Shown: positions 49,101 to 63,700, counted from the stretch's first letter. The stretch is 64,000 nt of DNA from Aquila chrysaetos chrysaetos (GCF_900496995.4 NC_044014.1:496001-560000), one strand, 5' to 3'. Numbers and translations: made by a program. The notes: generated by a model from the letters alone, not told the origin.

Positions 49101-52100
49101 TTACCATGACTACATTTATCTGAAATCATAAAGTGTGTTCTGATTAGACCATGATAAAAAGGATGGTATAAATTGATCCAAAGATAAAGAAAGGGCAGGG
49201 AAAATGAGATGAGATTAAGAAAAGAAGCAGACGCTAAAAAGGAAGGATAATACAGCAAGTCTCTGAAGCTGTATTAAAAATAGCTGTAGGAACTGGAACA
49301 TAAATAGTTCAGTGCTTCACTTTCTGCTCGTCGGGCTGAGGCTCGGCTGCAATACTTGGGAGTCCAAATTATCACCTCATTAATCCCAAGCCCTTCGGCA
49401 GACCGCTAAATGAGTAATAGGTCTAGACCAGGCAGTCCTCCTCGCCTGAGGACCGAGCCTGGGCTGGCAAGTGCAAGCTGGGGCTGAGCCGCCGTCCGTG
49501 TCTGCCGCGCCGGCACCCGGGGTCACTCTGGGCTGCTCTCCTCCCGGTGGGACCTCCTGCCTCCCCTCCTCGGTGAAACCTGCAGTTGATTAATATGCTT
49601 CAGTCCCTATCAAATGACATTGAAATTGGTCAAAAGATTAGAATACTCGTACTATGGATCTGGAAAAAAAACAAACCAGAAAGAGCAATTGACTGAACCT
49701 CACTTCCTAGATATATGGCACTTGCCTCTGGCAGAAACTTTGATGGTCATGGAAAAAAAATTTTTCTCTGATAAAAATTGTCTTTCAATTTCCTAGAAAC
49801 AAATAAAAAATGTGAAATAAACAACTTTTTTTTTTTAACCTCGATTGGGCTGCATAACTGGCTGTCTGAGGACTCGGTGTTTGCAGCACTACTACGATAC
49901 TGAACAGGGAGGAAAACCACAAGCCATGAGGTCACAGGAGGTTTATGAGAAACGTGAATAACAGCCTGTGCCGGAGGGGCTCCGTGGCCCCGGCTGCTGT
50001 GTGGCAGTGCCCCATACCTTGCCCCGCTGCAGCAGACCCCAAGGGAATCCCTCCGTATGATGGGGGGCTCCAGCCTCTGCATCAGCACCTGGGGGTCCCA
50101 CTGATGGGCGTAAGTGTAAACTTAAACCAGCAATTACAATGTGTGCCCCACCATTCTCTGAGGTGTCCACCTCATCTGAGGAATACAGAACTGATACAGT
50201 AACTTGCTCTTAAGATCATCTTTCTCAGAAAATGGATTCTTGATAGTCTGGAAATGCCGTTGCTACTTGTTGAACATCGACCAGGAATGGATAAAGGACT
50301 GATACAGCCTTCCTTTTTAGCTGGTTTTTTCTCTTCAGCCTAATGACTGGAATGTCCAGCCTCTCTCTAGAGCAGGAAAGTAGTTTATTTATCTAATCCC
50401 TTATGACTCTGGTCTCAATCGGTTTTATCTAAGTGCAGCACTGAAATCCTCAATGTCCTGTGAACACATGCCTGCACAGCACTCTCTCCCAGACCTTTCT
50501 TGGATGGCCAAGCGCAGCTGGTTAATTTAGATAAGGCTCAGCAAACAGCGTATTTGGAAAACTGTCTGCTCTTTCCATTTAGTATAAACTTCCTTTTCCA
50601 CTCTCTGTTTGTGTTACGTAGACATATGTAAATCCTTCCACCAGAGATTTCCTTCAAGGAGAAAGTCAAGGCACAGAGTAAGAGGAAGCCCTGTTCCCAC
50701 CACGCCATTCGGATGGTGCCAGCAAGGAGGGGCTCCCCCAAGTCCCCCCCTCACGGCCCCACAGCGGGGCTCTGGCGTCGCGGCCGGCCGTTTCCCTACA
50801 GGACTCTGGGAATGACTTGGGGCTTTTCTTCTGTTTGAGAAAAAGCCTAGTATTCACATCTGCCTCCTTGCTGCCCTTGTCTGTGCCACAAGTCCATGGC
50901 AACATTTTAGATCTCTCACTGGAGAACTTTCTGCAATGTCATTAGCCAGTCAAAGATAATTTAATTTCCCTAGATTTGGTATTGTTTTAATTAATGTCCA
51001 GCTAGTCAGCTGTTCCTCAGGGCGTCTGCACTCTCCTCTCTCCGGCTGTGGATATTTTGTCCTGGAAAGGGGGATGCAGTGGGATGTCCAGCTGCAGCTC
51101 CCTCTGCAGCCAGGCTGGCCCAGCTCTCCATGGCTGGGGCTCCCCCCAGTTGGGGCTCCCCAGGGCCAGCTGGGGACCTGCCCCACAGGCTGGGTGGAGT
51201 GGTGTGGTGCAGACAACCCACAGAGTTCTGACCCGTGAAAGGGCCTCGGTTACCTGTGGGGTCTGTTTTGGGCTGCATTACCGCCCTGGCTGATGGGGAG
51301 GGATGGTGCAGGAAGGCTCCGGGGGAAGAGGCCAGCATCAGAGCTGAGGTGGCAGCCCTGTGCTGTCAGCAGCTTCCCCCCACCTTGCTCTCCTTTGAGA
51401 CACCCGGCAAAAGGGTTTTGGAGGGATGCTGTTTGGAAACAATGTCTTGAGTGCTGGGTGACATCCCTGGGGACCAACCAGCCCTCTGCTTCCAGAGCCC
51501 TATGGGATTCTTTTCCTCCCACCCTCCAGTGGCCTTGGGCATGACCGCAGTGGGACCGGCTGGGATGGAAACGACTGGCCCCTCCTGTCCCCACTCATCC
51601 CAGCCCTACTGGACGTCATCCTCCAGTTACCAGGGCACTAAAACCTGACCTGGAAACTGCCCCAAAAGCCATGGGGGTGTGGTACAAAGCAAAAAGAATG
51701 GTGCCATTTCTTGAAACACGCTGCTAACATGGGTCCTATAGTAAAAGACGGAACACAGAACAAGCTCAGTTGTAAATAGGAAAAAATACCTAATAAAATG
51801 AATACTATGTATGCAAAGTTAACAGCAGTGGCGAGAAGAAAGGCTGAGCTCAGTGCACCAGTAAACGCAGAAAGACAAAGAGCAGCAGCGACAGGTAGGC
51901 ATGCAGGAGAAAAGGCTGCTCAGCTGCAAGTCAACATCACCTTAGAAAATAATTTGTGAAAAGAATTCTTCAAAAAAGAGTGTTATCACTGTGACTATAT
52001 TAAACAACACTATAATGATGCAATTTTATTTTATTCTTCAGAAATGCCAAAGCCACCAAAACGTTCAGAGCTGCGTGCTTAGACTGACCCCTTCAATCAC

Positions 52101-55100
52101 TGTTGGTGTAAAGTTACTCTTGTATTACAGTCTTGAGACATAGAATTCACACCAGAAGGTCTTTGTAGTTGCAAACGGCATTTCTCCTACACTGAGTCTT
52201 TATCTCCCATATTCACCAGCCAGAGAGGACTATGAGGGCTGCAGAAGCACACTGCAATATAAAAAGTAAGCTAGGTAGCATGGGAGCATGACAGCAAACT
52301 TTATAAGCAGATGCTTATAAACATGCTGCTAACTGTGCCGTAACAAATGTTTGATTCCCTCTTTGAGTGCAGACATTCAGCATCACTTTTTAGTTCCAGC
52401 CTTACATTAAATAGCAGCTTTACTGAGGCACAGAAGGAAATGGAGATGCTGAGTTTAGGAGCATACAGTGTGAGGGTTCACTTTTTTCTTACACAGTTGC
52501 TGACTAAATAAACAAAGCAGGTGTTTTGTATTACTGTGGGAGCAAATTTATCTTTGCTGATCAGCAGTAGGAGGAAACATGGGAAGATGACAATAAAGCT
52601 GTCAGACTCCCCTGCCCAAGACGTTGGGTCTGGGGTCCTAAACTCAGCTTGATGGAAAAGAGCTTTGCACCGTTCCCAGGAGGCGATCCCAGGGAGGCAG
52701 AGGGTGCCCTGCTCCCTGCAGCTTTGCAGCTCGGCGATCAGCCCTCGCTGGAGGAATGCACCCTCTTGGGAGCTGGTGGATCCAAGTCCAACAGAGACTG
52801 CAAAACCAACATCCAGCTACTCTCCAGTCTCGTCTTTGCTAATGTCTATTTTCATTCATGTGAGTCTGCCATTGGTGCCATGGTGACCAATTTAAAAATT
52901 AATTATATAAAGACATTAAAGACATTTAAATAGGAAAGTTCAACCCACAGTTCTCCAAAAAAGATTCAAGTATTCCTCAATTGCACCCCTCCTACTTTCC
53001 CCTTGAGTCCTTCAGATGCCATGACTTAACTAATTTCTTTCCTGCACTTAATTCTATGCTGATGTTGACAAATAAAATTAGTCTTCTGCTTCTTTTTTTC
53101 CCCTGACTCATATAAATGAGATTATATTCTTTAAACAGCTTTAGTTCTCACTACAGAAAAGCTCTGTCACTCTTTTCAGCAAGCCAATCTTCTTGCTGAC
53201 AGACTTGGCAGGTATGGTTTTGCATAGTGTTGACCCAAACCGTTCTGTCTTTCTTGGCCATATCCCCATTTCTCGTGTGCATCGGGCCACAGAGTCACTG
53301 GCGTCAGTGACTGCCCCATGGGCTGCAGCTTCCAGGGACTCAGCACTACCGGGCTCCTGCCTGGCTGGAGGCTTTGCATTACCATGGAGAAGTCAGGCCT
53401 GCCCCTTTTGCCCAAAGTCTGTGTCGCTGTGAGCACAAATGCAGTCCTCCTATAGCATACGAGGTTTGGCATTTAAGCTATCAGCTTCAGAAAAATGAAG
53501 CACCAAGTGCCCAGGAGAGCACAGGCACGCTGTAATGCATCTCAGGGTCTTGCATTTTATTCGTCAGGTTTTCCACAGGAGATATGCAAGTATCACAAAA
53601 TGTACTACCATAACCAAAACACTTGTCATGGCTGTGGCAGAGAAGACAAGGGAAGTTTACGGAGACTAACTTGCTCTTTAATCCAACTGTCAGTCCGCTT
53701 ATCTAAGAAGAAAGGTGGGTAGTTTAGGCATGCTTGTTTTCCTGTTGCAACTCTTTCTAAGTAGATGGGGCTTTTCAGTCTCTATGGAGTCAACACCACA
53801 CCTTCTGTGACTGAGCTCTTCTGCTTTCTCTTCTCTCCCTCTCCCCTGGCATGCTTTTATCTGTGTCTAATTGTGCTTTCTACGACCTCTCTCTCATCAC
53901 ATACTGCCTTTGATGTTGGTGCTGTCATGGAGATTATTTTTGTGCTCTTTTCTGTAACTACTTTACCATGGACTCATGTTGTCTCTTTTTTCTGAGTGGT
54001 TTTTTTAATGCATAAATGTATATCCACATTTATCTCAGTTCCTTTCTGTTCAGTCGTGTGTTCTTCTAGGAGGGAGCCAAATGATGAGGACAAGCAACAG
54101 GGGATTTAACTGCACCTGAATATCAGGGAATTTGGCTTTTCAGAACATCCCATGAAGTAAATGTAAAACAAAATTTACGTTGCAGTGAAAGCGTGCCTCT
54201 TGGAAGGGATTTGTTGAGGGAAGGACTCACCCCTGGGATGCAGCCCTGTGCTTTCCCACCGTACGAGTTCATTTGTTTTGGCACTGGTGCTCTGTAAGGG
54301 CTGGTTTACATGCCTCTGCATCCAGCCGCTGCTGATCTGCTCTAGTATTTTCGTTCAAAGAGCTACTGGGAATGAGTCCTAAAAAAATTTTGCAGAGATG
54401 CCTTCATTAGTTTGGCTGAAAAGGATGCTAAAAAAAGTTGTGTGGCAGATGCCTTTCTCCAGAAGCAGTCTGTGGTGACTGGTGGGACCACAGCTGATGT
54501 CTGGATGCTACAGCTCTGTAGCCTTATTTCAGAGACAAACCAGCCCTCCCACCATTTGTTGCTCAGGGACTGATTTTCAGAATTATCAGCCTTTGCTAGC
54601 AACAAATAACAAGGGAAGCAAACAAAAAACCAAAATCAAGAAGAATCAATATACTTAAAGAAAGAAGATAACTTCTCTATAGTTGTTATCTTGCTGGATA
54701 AACCTGCAATGATGACCATTGTATTTCACACAGCTTTTCAAGAGATGAGCTAAAACTGCTGACACGTAGTAAATTCTTGCAGACATTTATTCGCAACTAC
54801 CCATATAAAGGTTTAATCTGTTCTTCCAACACAGCCTTTCTGGGGGAGGAACATAACGGGTGGAGGGAAATTGTAAAGGGTGCAAGAAGATAACAGAGGA
54901 TGGTAGAGAGCAGAAAAAACACTGCTCAAATTAGCACTTCATCAGGATTATCAAGACAGACAGATCACTGGATTTCTAAAGATCAGTGCTCCACCATCTT
55001 TCAGCTAGAAGGCATCCCAGATGCTGTTTTGTAGTTGTAAGAGGAAACGTTTCACCTCTTGAATCACTAACATGTCTCAATTAGAAGCCTCCTTTAATGA

Positions 55101-55830
55101 TCAACCTGTTCAAGAAAGAGCAAGGCCTAATCTTGATTAATTTGACAGGTTCTTAAATTGACTGGTATGGCTGGAGATGTCAGAAGAGAGGACTGATGTA
55201 GGTGGCAGGTGGAGGCATCAATCTCGTCTCTTTGGAGCAGAGATCCCATTGGGCTGGAAAGCGCAGGGTGAGCCATAAGGGCTGAGTGCGAGCATCCTTT
55301 TGGCTTTCTTGGTGAGAAACAGCAGGGTGCCCAGGAAAGCAGATGTTTGGTGGACAGAAAGACCAGAGATACGCAAGCCAAATCTATCCCCCGTGTGATT
55401 TTGTTGGCTTTAGGGAACATATATAAAAAAGGAAGAGGGCAAAATAATGTGCAAAAGACAAGCCCAGACCAGCATCAAAGAAATAACAAGTACTGGCCTG
55501 AAGTAAAGAAAAGCCTGAAACTCAACTTGGTATATGCTGGTGGAGACAGGCTGGCTCTTGGGAGTCCCGGAGGGGATGGAGGGGAGGAGGAACCTCGAGG
55601 GCCACTGAGGGCTGGTGGGAGGGAACGTCCCCACCAGCCCATCACGCTGGCCCCAGCTGTGGGGCTGGAACCCACAGGCACCCTGGCAGGGCAGGGTCTT
55701 TCCCTTAACCTCCATGGTGGTGGTAAATGGCAGGAACATTTCCTCATCTCCTCTCCTGATGGCGAGTGGCTTGAGTCTGGGTGGGAAGGTCCTGCCAGAC
55801 ACCCGCCGAACCTTCCTGACTCTACACAAT

Positions 55831-55905
55831 GTCACAGCAAGCACGCTGTCGCAGCTAGCGAGCCATCGCAGCAAGTGTGCCGTCACAGCAAGCGTGCCGT
55901 CGCAG
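55831..55905. repeat. 17-bp tandem repeat, about 4.4 copies
   Basis: Four consecutive 17-base units (GTCACAGCAAGCACGCT, GTCGCAGCTAGCGAGCC, ATCGCAGCAAGTGTGCC, GTCACAGCAAGCGTGCC) are followed by a partial fifth. Divergence between copies suggests it is not very recent. The unit length is not a multiple of three, so it would not preserve a reading frame on expansion. Confidence 0.9.
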
Positions 55906-57287
55906 GAGGGGCACTGCCATCTGCATCCCACACCACGGTCCCGAAACCAGGGAACAGCAGCGTCAGGAGCTTGCCATCAGAAAAGCATCGTCTCTCTCTA
56001 CAGAGTGAGCAGAGCAGCTCATGCAGCAGAAAGAAAACATCTGGCAAGCCAGTGCAGGGTTACTGAAAACAGGTTATGAAAGATACTATCAGATAGCTGC
56101 TCGGCTTCACGTTCAAAACAAGGCTGTAGTCAAATAATTTTCCTTCAGACAGCCAAGCGCACGGGCAGCTGTCGGGGAGGCTGGTGAGCGCCTGCCCGGG
56201 CATTGCCCACAGCTGCGCAGGCAGGAGCAGGACCGTGCCCTCCTGCATCTGTAGCATCCACGGCTGTCGCCTCTTGCGTTCAGCTGGGGGCTAAAAATGA
56301 ATCTTGAGTGTCTCATTTGAAAACCTTTTACAAATACCACGCTGACATGCAAATAGGAGAATGTGGCAAAACAATACGTGACACACAGCTTGCTCCTCTC
56401 CTTTGAAAAACTCAGATGTTTTCTTGTCACAAAGCTGCTCATTCTTTCCTCTTAACATAAACATTGTAATGAGAATAAAATGGTTTTCTTTGACAAAATG
56501 CTATGTGTTGATGTTTAAGCAAAACTAACATTTTGTAAAGGAAATGAAAAAGAAAGGAAGCTCTTTGACAAATTCTGTGAGCAAAGAAATTGTTGTTTTA
56601 TTTTCTGAACAGATTAATTTCACTGTTATTGGATGTCAACCCAGATGCAAAGCGGTGTCCAGGGGTACTCGAAAGGGAAATGATTAAGAAATGTGAGTAA
56701 GCATCCTCCCTTTGGGTGTGTGAGTCAAGAAACAAGGGATTTTTTTGTGATGTGTTGCTAATTACTTGAGCTCCTCAAATCTTGTGCCTTCACACAGCTT
56801 CAAAAAAGGCGTATAAAAATCCTACACTTCTCTGTACAATTACACTGTATAAATCATTAACTCCAAATAAACTGCAGTGATCATGTGTGTTGTCACTCCT
56901 GTCAATAGTCTTACTGATTTTAGTGGGACTGTCAGGGTTGTCAGTGTCAATTTTAGCTTCAGTATAGGAACCATGGATGTTAAAGTTAAAAGCAAATTAT
57001 TGCCTGTATCTCCAGCCAACTGATTTTCACATTGACAGTATTTAATTTTTTTAAACTTCAGACATTACTGTTCCTTTTTAACCACAGGAAGCCTCAAGGA
57101 ATTTAGCTGGACAAAAAGACAAATGTTTTTCTGCACCAATATAAGCATGTAGAGAAATGGCAATGGGTCACCAAGAACTCAAAATACAGATGGTCTACTT
57201 TTTATAAGTCATCACTGTAATTCACAGATAACTCATATTTTTTCTGGATACAGGTACCAAAATTCAGTGATTAATCTCACTTTCATT

Positions 57288-57327
57288 GCACTTTCTAAAA
57301 ATTCAGCGCACTTTCTAAAAATTCAGT
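57288..57327. repeat. 20-bp tandem duplication
   Basis: GCACTTTCTAAAAATTCAG plus one base occurs twice head to tail; the copies differ only at the last base (C, then T). It is a likely slippage duplication. Confidence 0.92.
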
Positions 57328-60300
57328 GCAGCCTTTAAAGCTGAGATCCGTGCTCGGGCACCCCCGGTCTATTCCCCACCGAGCAAACCTGGGTTTGGCT
57401 CTCCTGGGGGTCAGGGCACATCCCAGCGCGGCAGCAAAGGGCCCCCCTCACCAGCAGCACCCGCACAACACCCCTCCTTGGGTGGAAAAAACCATGAGGC
57501 AGGCTAGGGACCAGCTTCAAGATTTAATCATCTTCACCACTTGGCACATTTTCAAGGAAATTATATTCACCCAAATGTGATGTTCAAAGTGAAAATATTT
57601 CACTGGGACTTACCTCTTCCAAGTACATTTTCACCATGTGGGATGTTTCATCTGAAGCACTCTCTTTAGAGAGAGATGGGAATACCCAAGTAGAAAAGCT
57701 GAGTTTTCAGTTTGGTGGTTTTTTTTCTTTTTAGTATAAAATTTCATTTTCATGGAAACACAAAGTTTGTGTCACCTCTCAGCAAAGGCAAATCTTATTT
57801 TTAATGGATTCCATGAAACACAACAAAACCTCTCTGTTCGGTAAAAGTGAGGAGACGAAATTAAGTTTGAATTATTGTCCTCTCTTGCTGGAGGTTTTTT
57901 TTCTTTTAAATCAGAAAAGTGACGATACCGTAGGTCCTGAGCAACAGTGACGAATCTCCCACTGAGATAAATGGGAATTACGTTTTTTTGGCATCAGTTC
58001 CTGAGTTGTCCAATGAGTTCCATTGCTTTTTGTGGCAAAGACTGTTCTTCAGCACAAGCCCTTACTGTTACAGACCTTGGAGTTGAGAATGTGCAGATTA
58101 AGGCATTATTTTGACTACAACCTAAAGACCTTTTAGAAAAGTTGAAAAAATTCCAAGGTGCTGCCAGTGGTTTTGCTGGGGACAAGACTAATGTTTGCTG
58201 TATTTGCTGTATCCTTTTAACTGCTGCTTTCCTCCTTCTTCCAGTAAATAAACCTGCCTATTAGTTAAACAAACTGACTCTGATAGAAACCAAACGTAAG
58301 AAATATATTAACAATAATGCCCTGTTCTTAAAATAGAAAGGCAATAGTAAGGAGAGCTCTTGGCTCCTGGCTTGCCACTGGGCGCTGCTTGCTCGAGTGC
58401 TATTGCTGTGAACTCCCATAATAAAGAAATACAGGCTGCAGGAAAAAAAAAAGTCAAAGACATACCTGCCTGTAGGAGTGTTTGAGCTAAATATGCATTA
58501 TTTCATTGTGCCGCTGTTACAGAGGTAGGACAGTCTCACCTCCTGTAAAGCTTATGGTCCTAATTGACGAGAGAGGTGTAGCAGGAGAGGAGAAGAATGA
58601 AGTGATTTAGCGGATGATCCAGGCCTTGGATGTGAGCTTGGTTACCTCTCAATATAAGCCTTTTTTCCCCCTTTTTCTGTATCTTGGTGGGTACTATGTG
58701 ATACAGCGGGTATACATGGAGCAGTCAGCACTGCAGCCGAGCTATCGAGGACTGTCCCTTGGTGGATATGCCACCATTGCCGTCTTAAGCAAAAGAAGGG
58801 TTTTTTTCAAAGTACAGATTATTTGTTGCTTGGAAACAACCAGGAAAAAATGGCATGCAATTTTGCAAATGGGCATCTGCTCAGCAGCAGACAGACCATT
58901 CCAGTGTGACATTTGGAGGTGCTGGATGTTGGGGACACGCTGCTCTGGGGTGGCTTTGTCCTGCGCGGAGGGAGGATGCGCCTGCTGGGGCCTTGCTGCT
59001 GCCTGCGGAAGCAAAGTTAGGTAGTAGCTAGACATCCTTTTTCATGCTCAATTGCCAACAAGCAAAAGAGGCAAATTCTGGGAAGCCTTTGGGAAACCTT
59101 CCTGCCCTCCCTGCACAGGGAGCGGGCGGCTCGGGGCTGGCAGGGCCCTGCGCCGCCGGGCTCCTCCCCGCCTCCCCCAAACCTACTCTTAGCTCCATCG
59201 GTATTGCGATAACAGATGTTTTGCGCTGATTTTTAGTATATACTTTGGATTGTAGGACCTTGCTCTGAAACATCCTCCAGAGGACAGTTCCTCGACCTCA
59301 CTGCACGCTGGCGGCTGCTGCCACGGCCAAGGCGCTCCCTCCATCCATGCTCCTTTTTGGGATGCAGCAAGCTCTCGGCCATCGGTGACTTCACAGCCTC
59401 CATTTACCTTTTTTGGCTGAGTGTTCACAATATTAATACTCAGTGATGTGTAGAAAAAAACCCACAAGGACCCTGGGGCGCCTCATCCCACTCCTTCCCC
59501 AATATTTAAATTGGAGTTTGAAGTTTAGACCTTGACTTCCTCTCACATTGCTGGAGAGCTCATTTTTCAGTCTGAAGGCCAGTACCTGCCCAGAGTCCCC
59601 TGGCTGGGTGTGTGGGGAGAGCTGGGGACCCGATCTGCCCCGGGAGCCGGTTATCGCCTTTTTTGGAAGAGCTGGGACTTGCTCATTGCGGCGCCGCAGG
59701 CTCTGCAGGGCGTTGCGAAGGCAAGGCAGGGCTCCTCCGTCCCACATTCCTTGCTAATTTTAACCAGCTCCCTTGAGCGGCTCGGGCGCGGAGGCACAGA
59801 GAAGTACGGTCTTGATTTATTAGTCTTTCCCTTCTGAAAACTTTTGTTCAAGTGTCTTGGGACACAAGTAAAACCAGAATGGGATTCGCAGCCTGGATCT
59901 TTAGAGATGTTTATCTACATGACGAAGTATTGTGAGTTTTTTGCCACGTCAGCAGTTTTTTCCCCAAAGGCGTCCCAGCTCTGAGATGTTGAGGGAGCGG
60001 GGATCTCTGGCAGAGCTGTCTGGGGAAGATGTGGTGGCTCGGCTGGACACTGGGCCTGGCCATGGCTGGTGCCATCCCACAGACACCAGTGCCCCAGCCG
60101 TGGCTGGGCAGCATGCTCACTCAGGGTTTCCATGTTCAGCGGTGGTGCCAGCCGCCTTCCTGCAGAGCCGTCCCTGCATGGCACACGCTCCCTTCGCTGT
60201 CAGGACTGTCAGGAGCAAATCATTGGGGTCTACCCAGGCAGAGGACCATGCTCACCCCAAATCTGATAGCTGTATCTCTATTCTGGGGAAAGGAAGAGAA

Positions 60301-60544
60301 CTGCTCGCCATCTGGCAGGGCTGACCTCCCCTGGGGTGGCCCGGTGGACATCGGCTGGGCAGGGAAGGGCAGGGAAGCAGACCTCAAAGTCCCGACAAGA
60401 CAGAGAATGACCAGAATCCACAGCCTAAGAGGTAAAATGGAAAGACGGGTTGCTGAGCCCGTAGAAGAGCCGACCGCAGGAGGCACGGCTGTCCTCAAGC
60501 ACTTAAATAGGCGTCGTAAAGGGGCAGGGGACAGTCTACACCAT

Positions 60545-60772
60545 GTAGCAAACAGAACAAGCACAGCATGCTTAATCTGAGGCAAGGAAGGTTTGGTTTG
60601 TGCACAAGGAAACTCGTTAGTGGTAAGTTCAGCTGAGTGCTGGAACTGACTTTCCAGGGACTCTGTAGTGTCTGTATCATTGAGATCCCAAGTGCAAGTT
60701 CAACAAGCACGTGCCAGGGAAAACAGGTAGAGTTGGTCCTGCCCTGGGGGAGAAGCACAGGCTGGAAGACAC
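60545..60772 (+). mobile_element. Ancient CR1/L3-like LINE fragment
   Basis: In order on the plus strand I see CTTAATCTGAGGCAAGGAAG, a block ending GTGCTGGAACTGACTTTCC, AGGGACTCTGTAGTGTCTG, GTTCAACAAGCACGTGCCAG, and AGGTAGAGTTGGTCCTGCC. These track the conserved 3' part of an older sauropsid CR1 lineage with heavy divergence. It is short, without an open frame or a recognisable terminal octamer. The subfamily cannot be assigned by eye. Confidence 0.7.
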
Positions 60773-63700
60773 CCTGGCTATGCCGTCACCTTGCCTGTAA
60801 CACAGTCAGTGATTAACCACGCAGCAGCAGCCAGAGCCCTTGAGAGTCCCCGCTGCCACGCCAGGTTATCCAAACACCAGCAGAGACGTAGCTCCTGAAG
60901 AGCAAAAAGCTCAACCATCTCGCTGGCTATCGTAGCACTTTCTCAGTACCTCAGAGTAAAAGTTAGTTTCTCGATCTCAAATTGCATCAGTAATCAAATC
61001 AGCATGAAATTCACAAACCGCGGTATTTGTGTAGAAAACGTCCCAAAGGGAAACATTAAACTTCCAACTAGTTTCTCTTGCTTATTTCACATTTATATTT
61101 TGTATGTGTATGGACTTCACATCTATAGCCAAAATGATACAGTGCTCTGGAAGAACGGAGACTAAAGCTCTGATTAGGCTTTTACTTGTCTTGCCCTTGT
61201 TGTTAATACAGAGGGAAAAGATGGACAGTGCTTGTGCTCAGCCACCCTGACTTGTACCACGTACCACGGGGAATGCACCCGAGGCACCTTGGCACTCGGT
61301 GTCAGTGGATGCAGAAGCTCAGTGTTGTGGACACAGCAATAAGCACCAAAAAACCTAAGACTGTAGTTTGGAAATGAAACAGCTCTTGCCTCGTTACTCT
61401 TACAGAACTGATTTCTCTAAGGTGTTTTGTGCTTAAGGCTGAAGAATTAAGCAATGCTTTACGGTTTAAGGGGGTTTTTTGTTTGTTTTAGACTTTCCTA
61501 TCCAGCTGCCAAATACCTCCTGGTTTAGCCTTCAAAACAAATTAATTCTGCTACGATCATCCAATTTACATAAATACCGGTCGAACTTCTGAGGTATGAA
61601 CCAGTGAGAAAAGTGGGACTGGAAAACCTCCAGCCGCCTCTTTGCTCCTGAGGTGGAGCACCGAGTCGTGCCCTGGGGCACAGCCCTCGGCCACACTCCC
61701 CAGCCGGAGTAAGGAATGAGGAAGGGAGACGGGTGCTAGCTGAACAGTGACCGTCACTAAAAATAGCATTGTTCACAGCAGCCCCTTCTGTCATTTTCTT
61801 GCTGGCAAGTGGCTTAATTTCTGCTGGTCATCTGCAGGGTGTTTCCAGTTTCACTGTTGGGAAGGCCGGGGCACTGCACGGCGCTTTGTTGTGTGCTCCT
61901 CAGCGGCCAGTCTGAAATTCTCCTTGAGTTAAGGTCCTCTTGACAGGGCAGGTTACTGCTGCTTATTCCTGGTGGCAGTGCTGGGTAAAGCTGGTGTTTC
62001 TCTTGGCTTACCTGGGCTTCTTTCCTGACCCATGTAATAGCCCATTGGTTTGCATTATTGTAGGCTATACATGAAGTATGGAAGTTGCAGAATAGAAATT
62101 AACAGAAAAGGAAAAACCTAATTAGCCCTCACTGTTATTGGCAATATTGTTGCTGGTTAATCAAGAGCTTGAATTTAGAGATACACAATTAAGAGTTTGG
62201 GCAGGGGTCTAAAATATCACAGCATACCAACAGCTGTTACTGACAAAAGCACCCCTGTAGCCTCCCAGGGTACCTGCATGAAGGTAGTTTTTCTGTCCTG
62301 TTGCTTCGTCTCTCCCTCTTTTTTTCCACATCATGCCTGAGTGCTGCTCTCTCCACTGCTGCTCTCCATACCCCTCACACAGCCCGTCAGGACTCATTCA
62401 CCATCAGGATACCGTATCCTGAGTAGTGCTGGCATACAACTTCAGTCCCCATCACCTGTTTCTTTCAGGATTTAAGGAGGATGGTCCTATTTTTCCTCTG
62501 CTGCTCTTCATGCTCCAAGACGATCCCTTACAACCATCTGCAGGAGGCCTCCTTGGAACTGTGGCAGAGCCTGAGCCAGGCAGGACTCCCGCAGAACGGA
62601 GCAGTGTTCAGGTAGGACATTGACAGCCAAAACACTTCACAAAATGTTTATAAACACCAAAAGTTTTTTTAGTCCAGAGCCTTTTCTGGTTACATCCGAG
62701 CAGAGGGACTCTGCCTGAATTTCAGATGTCCTATCTAGAAGTGATGGAGCAGCACTCTGGCTCTGTGAAGGTACTGGGAAATGTTTATTTTCATCCCTCG
62801 GCACAGGGTGATGGCTCTCCAGGTATTTTACTCCCTTTTCTTGCAGGCGCTGATTTCACTGATGGCTCACTGCTTGCTGAGCCCTTTCAGTCCCCTCAGA
62901 TGGGCATTTTAATGAATATTTGAATGCATTTCTCTGCTTTCCATATTTCTGTTGAGCTATTTCCTTGTCTTACACAATGGGCTCCAACTGTCACCAACAC
63001 GATGCCTTCACTTGTATTTAGAGTTGGAAAAAAGCAGAATAAAGTTTGTTCTTGTGCTTATTTCACTGTGGGAAGGACTTACCTCCTTTTTAAAAGAAGC
63101 TGGGTTTTGTGTTGTTTTTTTCATTTTCCACCAGGGCTTCTGTAAGAGAACACCTTTATTCCATCTCCATTTCCCAGTTACCTCTGTTAGGCTGTACAAT
63201 TGTGGTTAATATCCAACTCCACTGAGTGTATGAGCACTGTGGACTCCCAGGCAACTCTCCATGCAGGAAACTAGCTGCTGTCACCACTCAATGAAAAATG
63301 TAATTCAATTCTTAAAGTACCCTCAAGTCCAGCTCAAGTTTGTGCATTTTTCCTGCCACATTTTAATACTTTTCCTAAGTAATTTCAGTCTTCTTAAGGA
63401 ATTTCTGTCATCTTTAAAGCTTTAAATAGGAATAAGGTTTGTGGGAAATGCTGACCAAGATTTCCCCAGGGCTGCAGCCCACCTGACAGACATGCAGCCT
63501 CCAGTATCTGTTTACTAGAACCCAGAACAACCCTGAGCAGTCTGTAACAGAAGTTATTCCACAAATCGCTATACCATATGTCTCTTTACATAATTTGCTT
63601 TTATCTCATGCTCTGAATCTCCTCAAACCAGTAAAAGAAATCTGTATCTGGGTAACAGTGGGAGACGAGGAAAATGGATTTAAGGAGACAAGAAGTTTAG

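Larger units (their letters stand above)
46179..60544. other. Intergenic sequence, distal part
   Basis: About 14 kb between two CR1 fragments with no recognisable gene. It includes a 17-bp tandem repeat at 55.83 kb and a 20-bp duplication at 57.29 kb. The longest open frame (55347-56066, plus, 239 codons) runs through the 17-bp repeat and low-complexity sequence, overlaps open frames on the other strand, and looks non-coding. GC-rich spots near 49.45, 50.7, 51.1 and 59.1 kb hold nothing recognisable. Confidence 0.6.

Noticed and set aside
55347-56066. Longest frame in the window (239 codons, plus)
   Set aside because: It passes through a 17-bp tandem repeat, has overlapping open frames on both strands, shows no domain and has no splice or promoter context.
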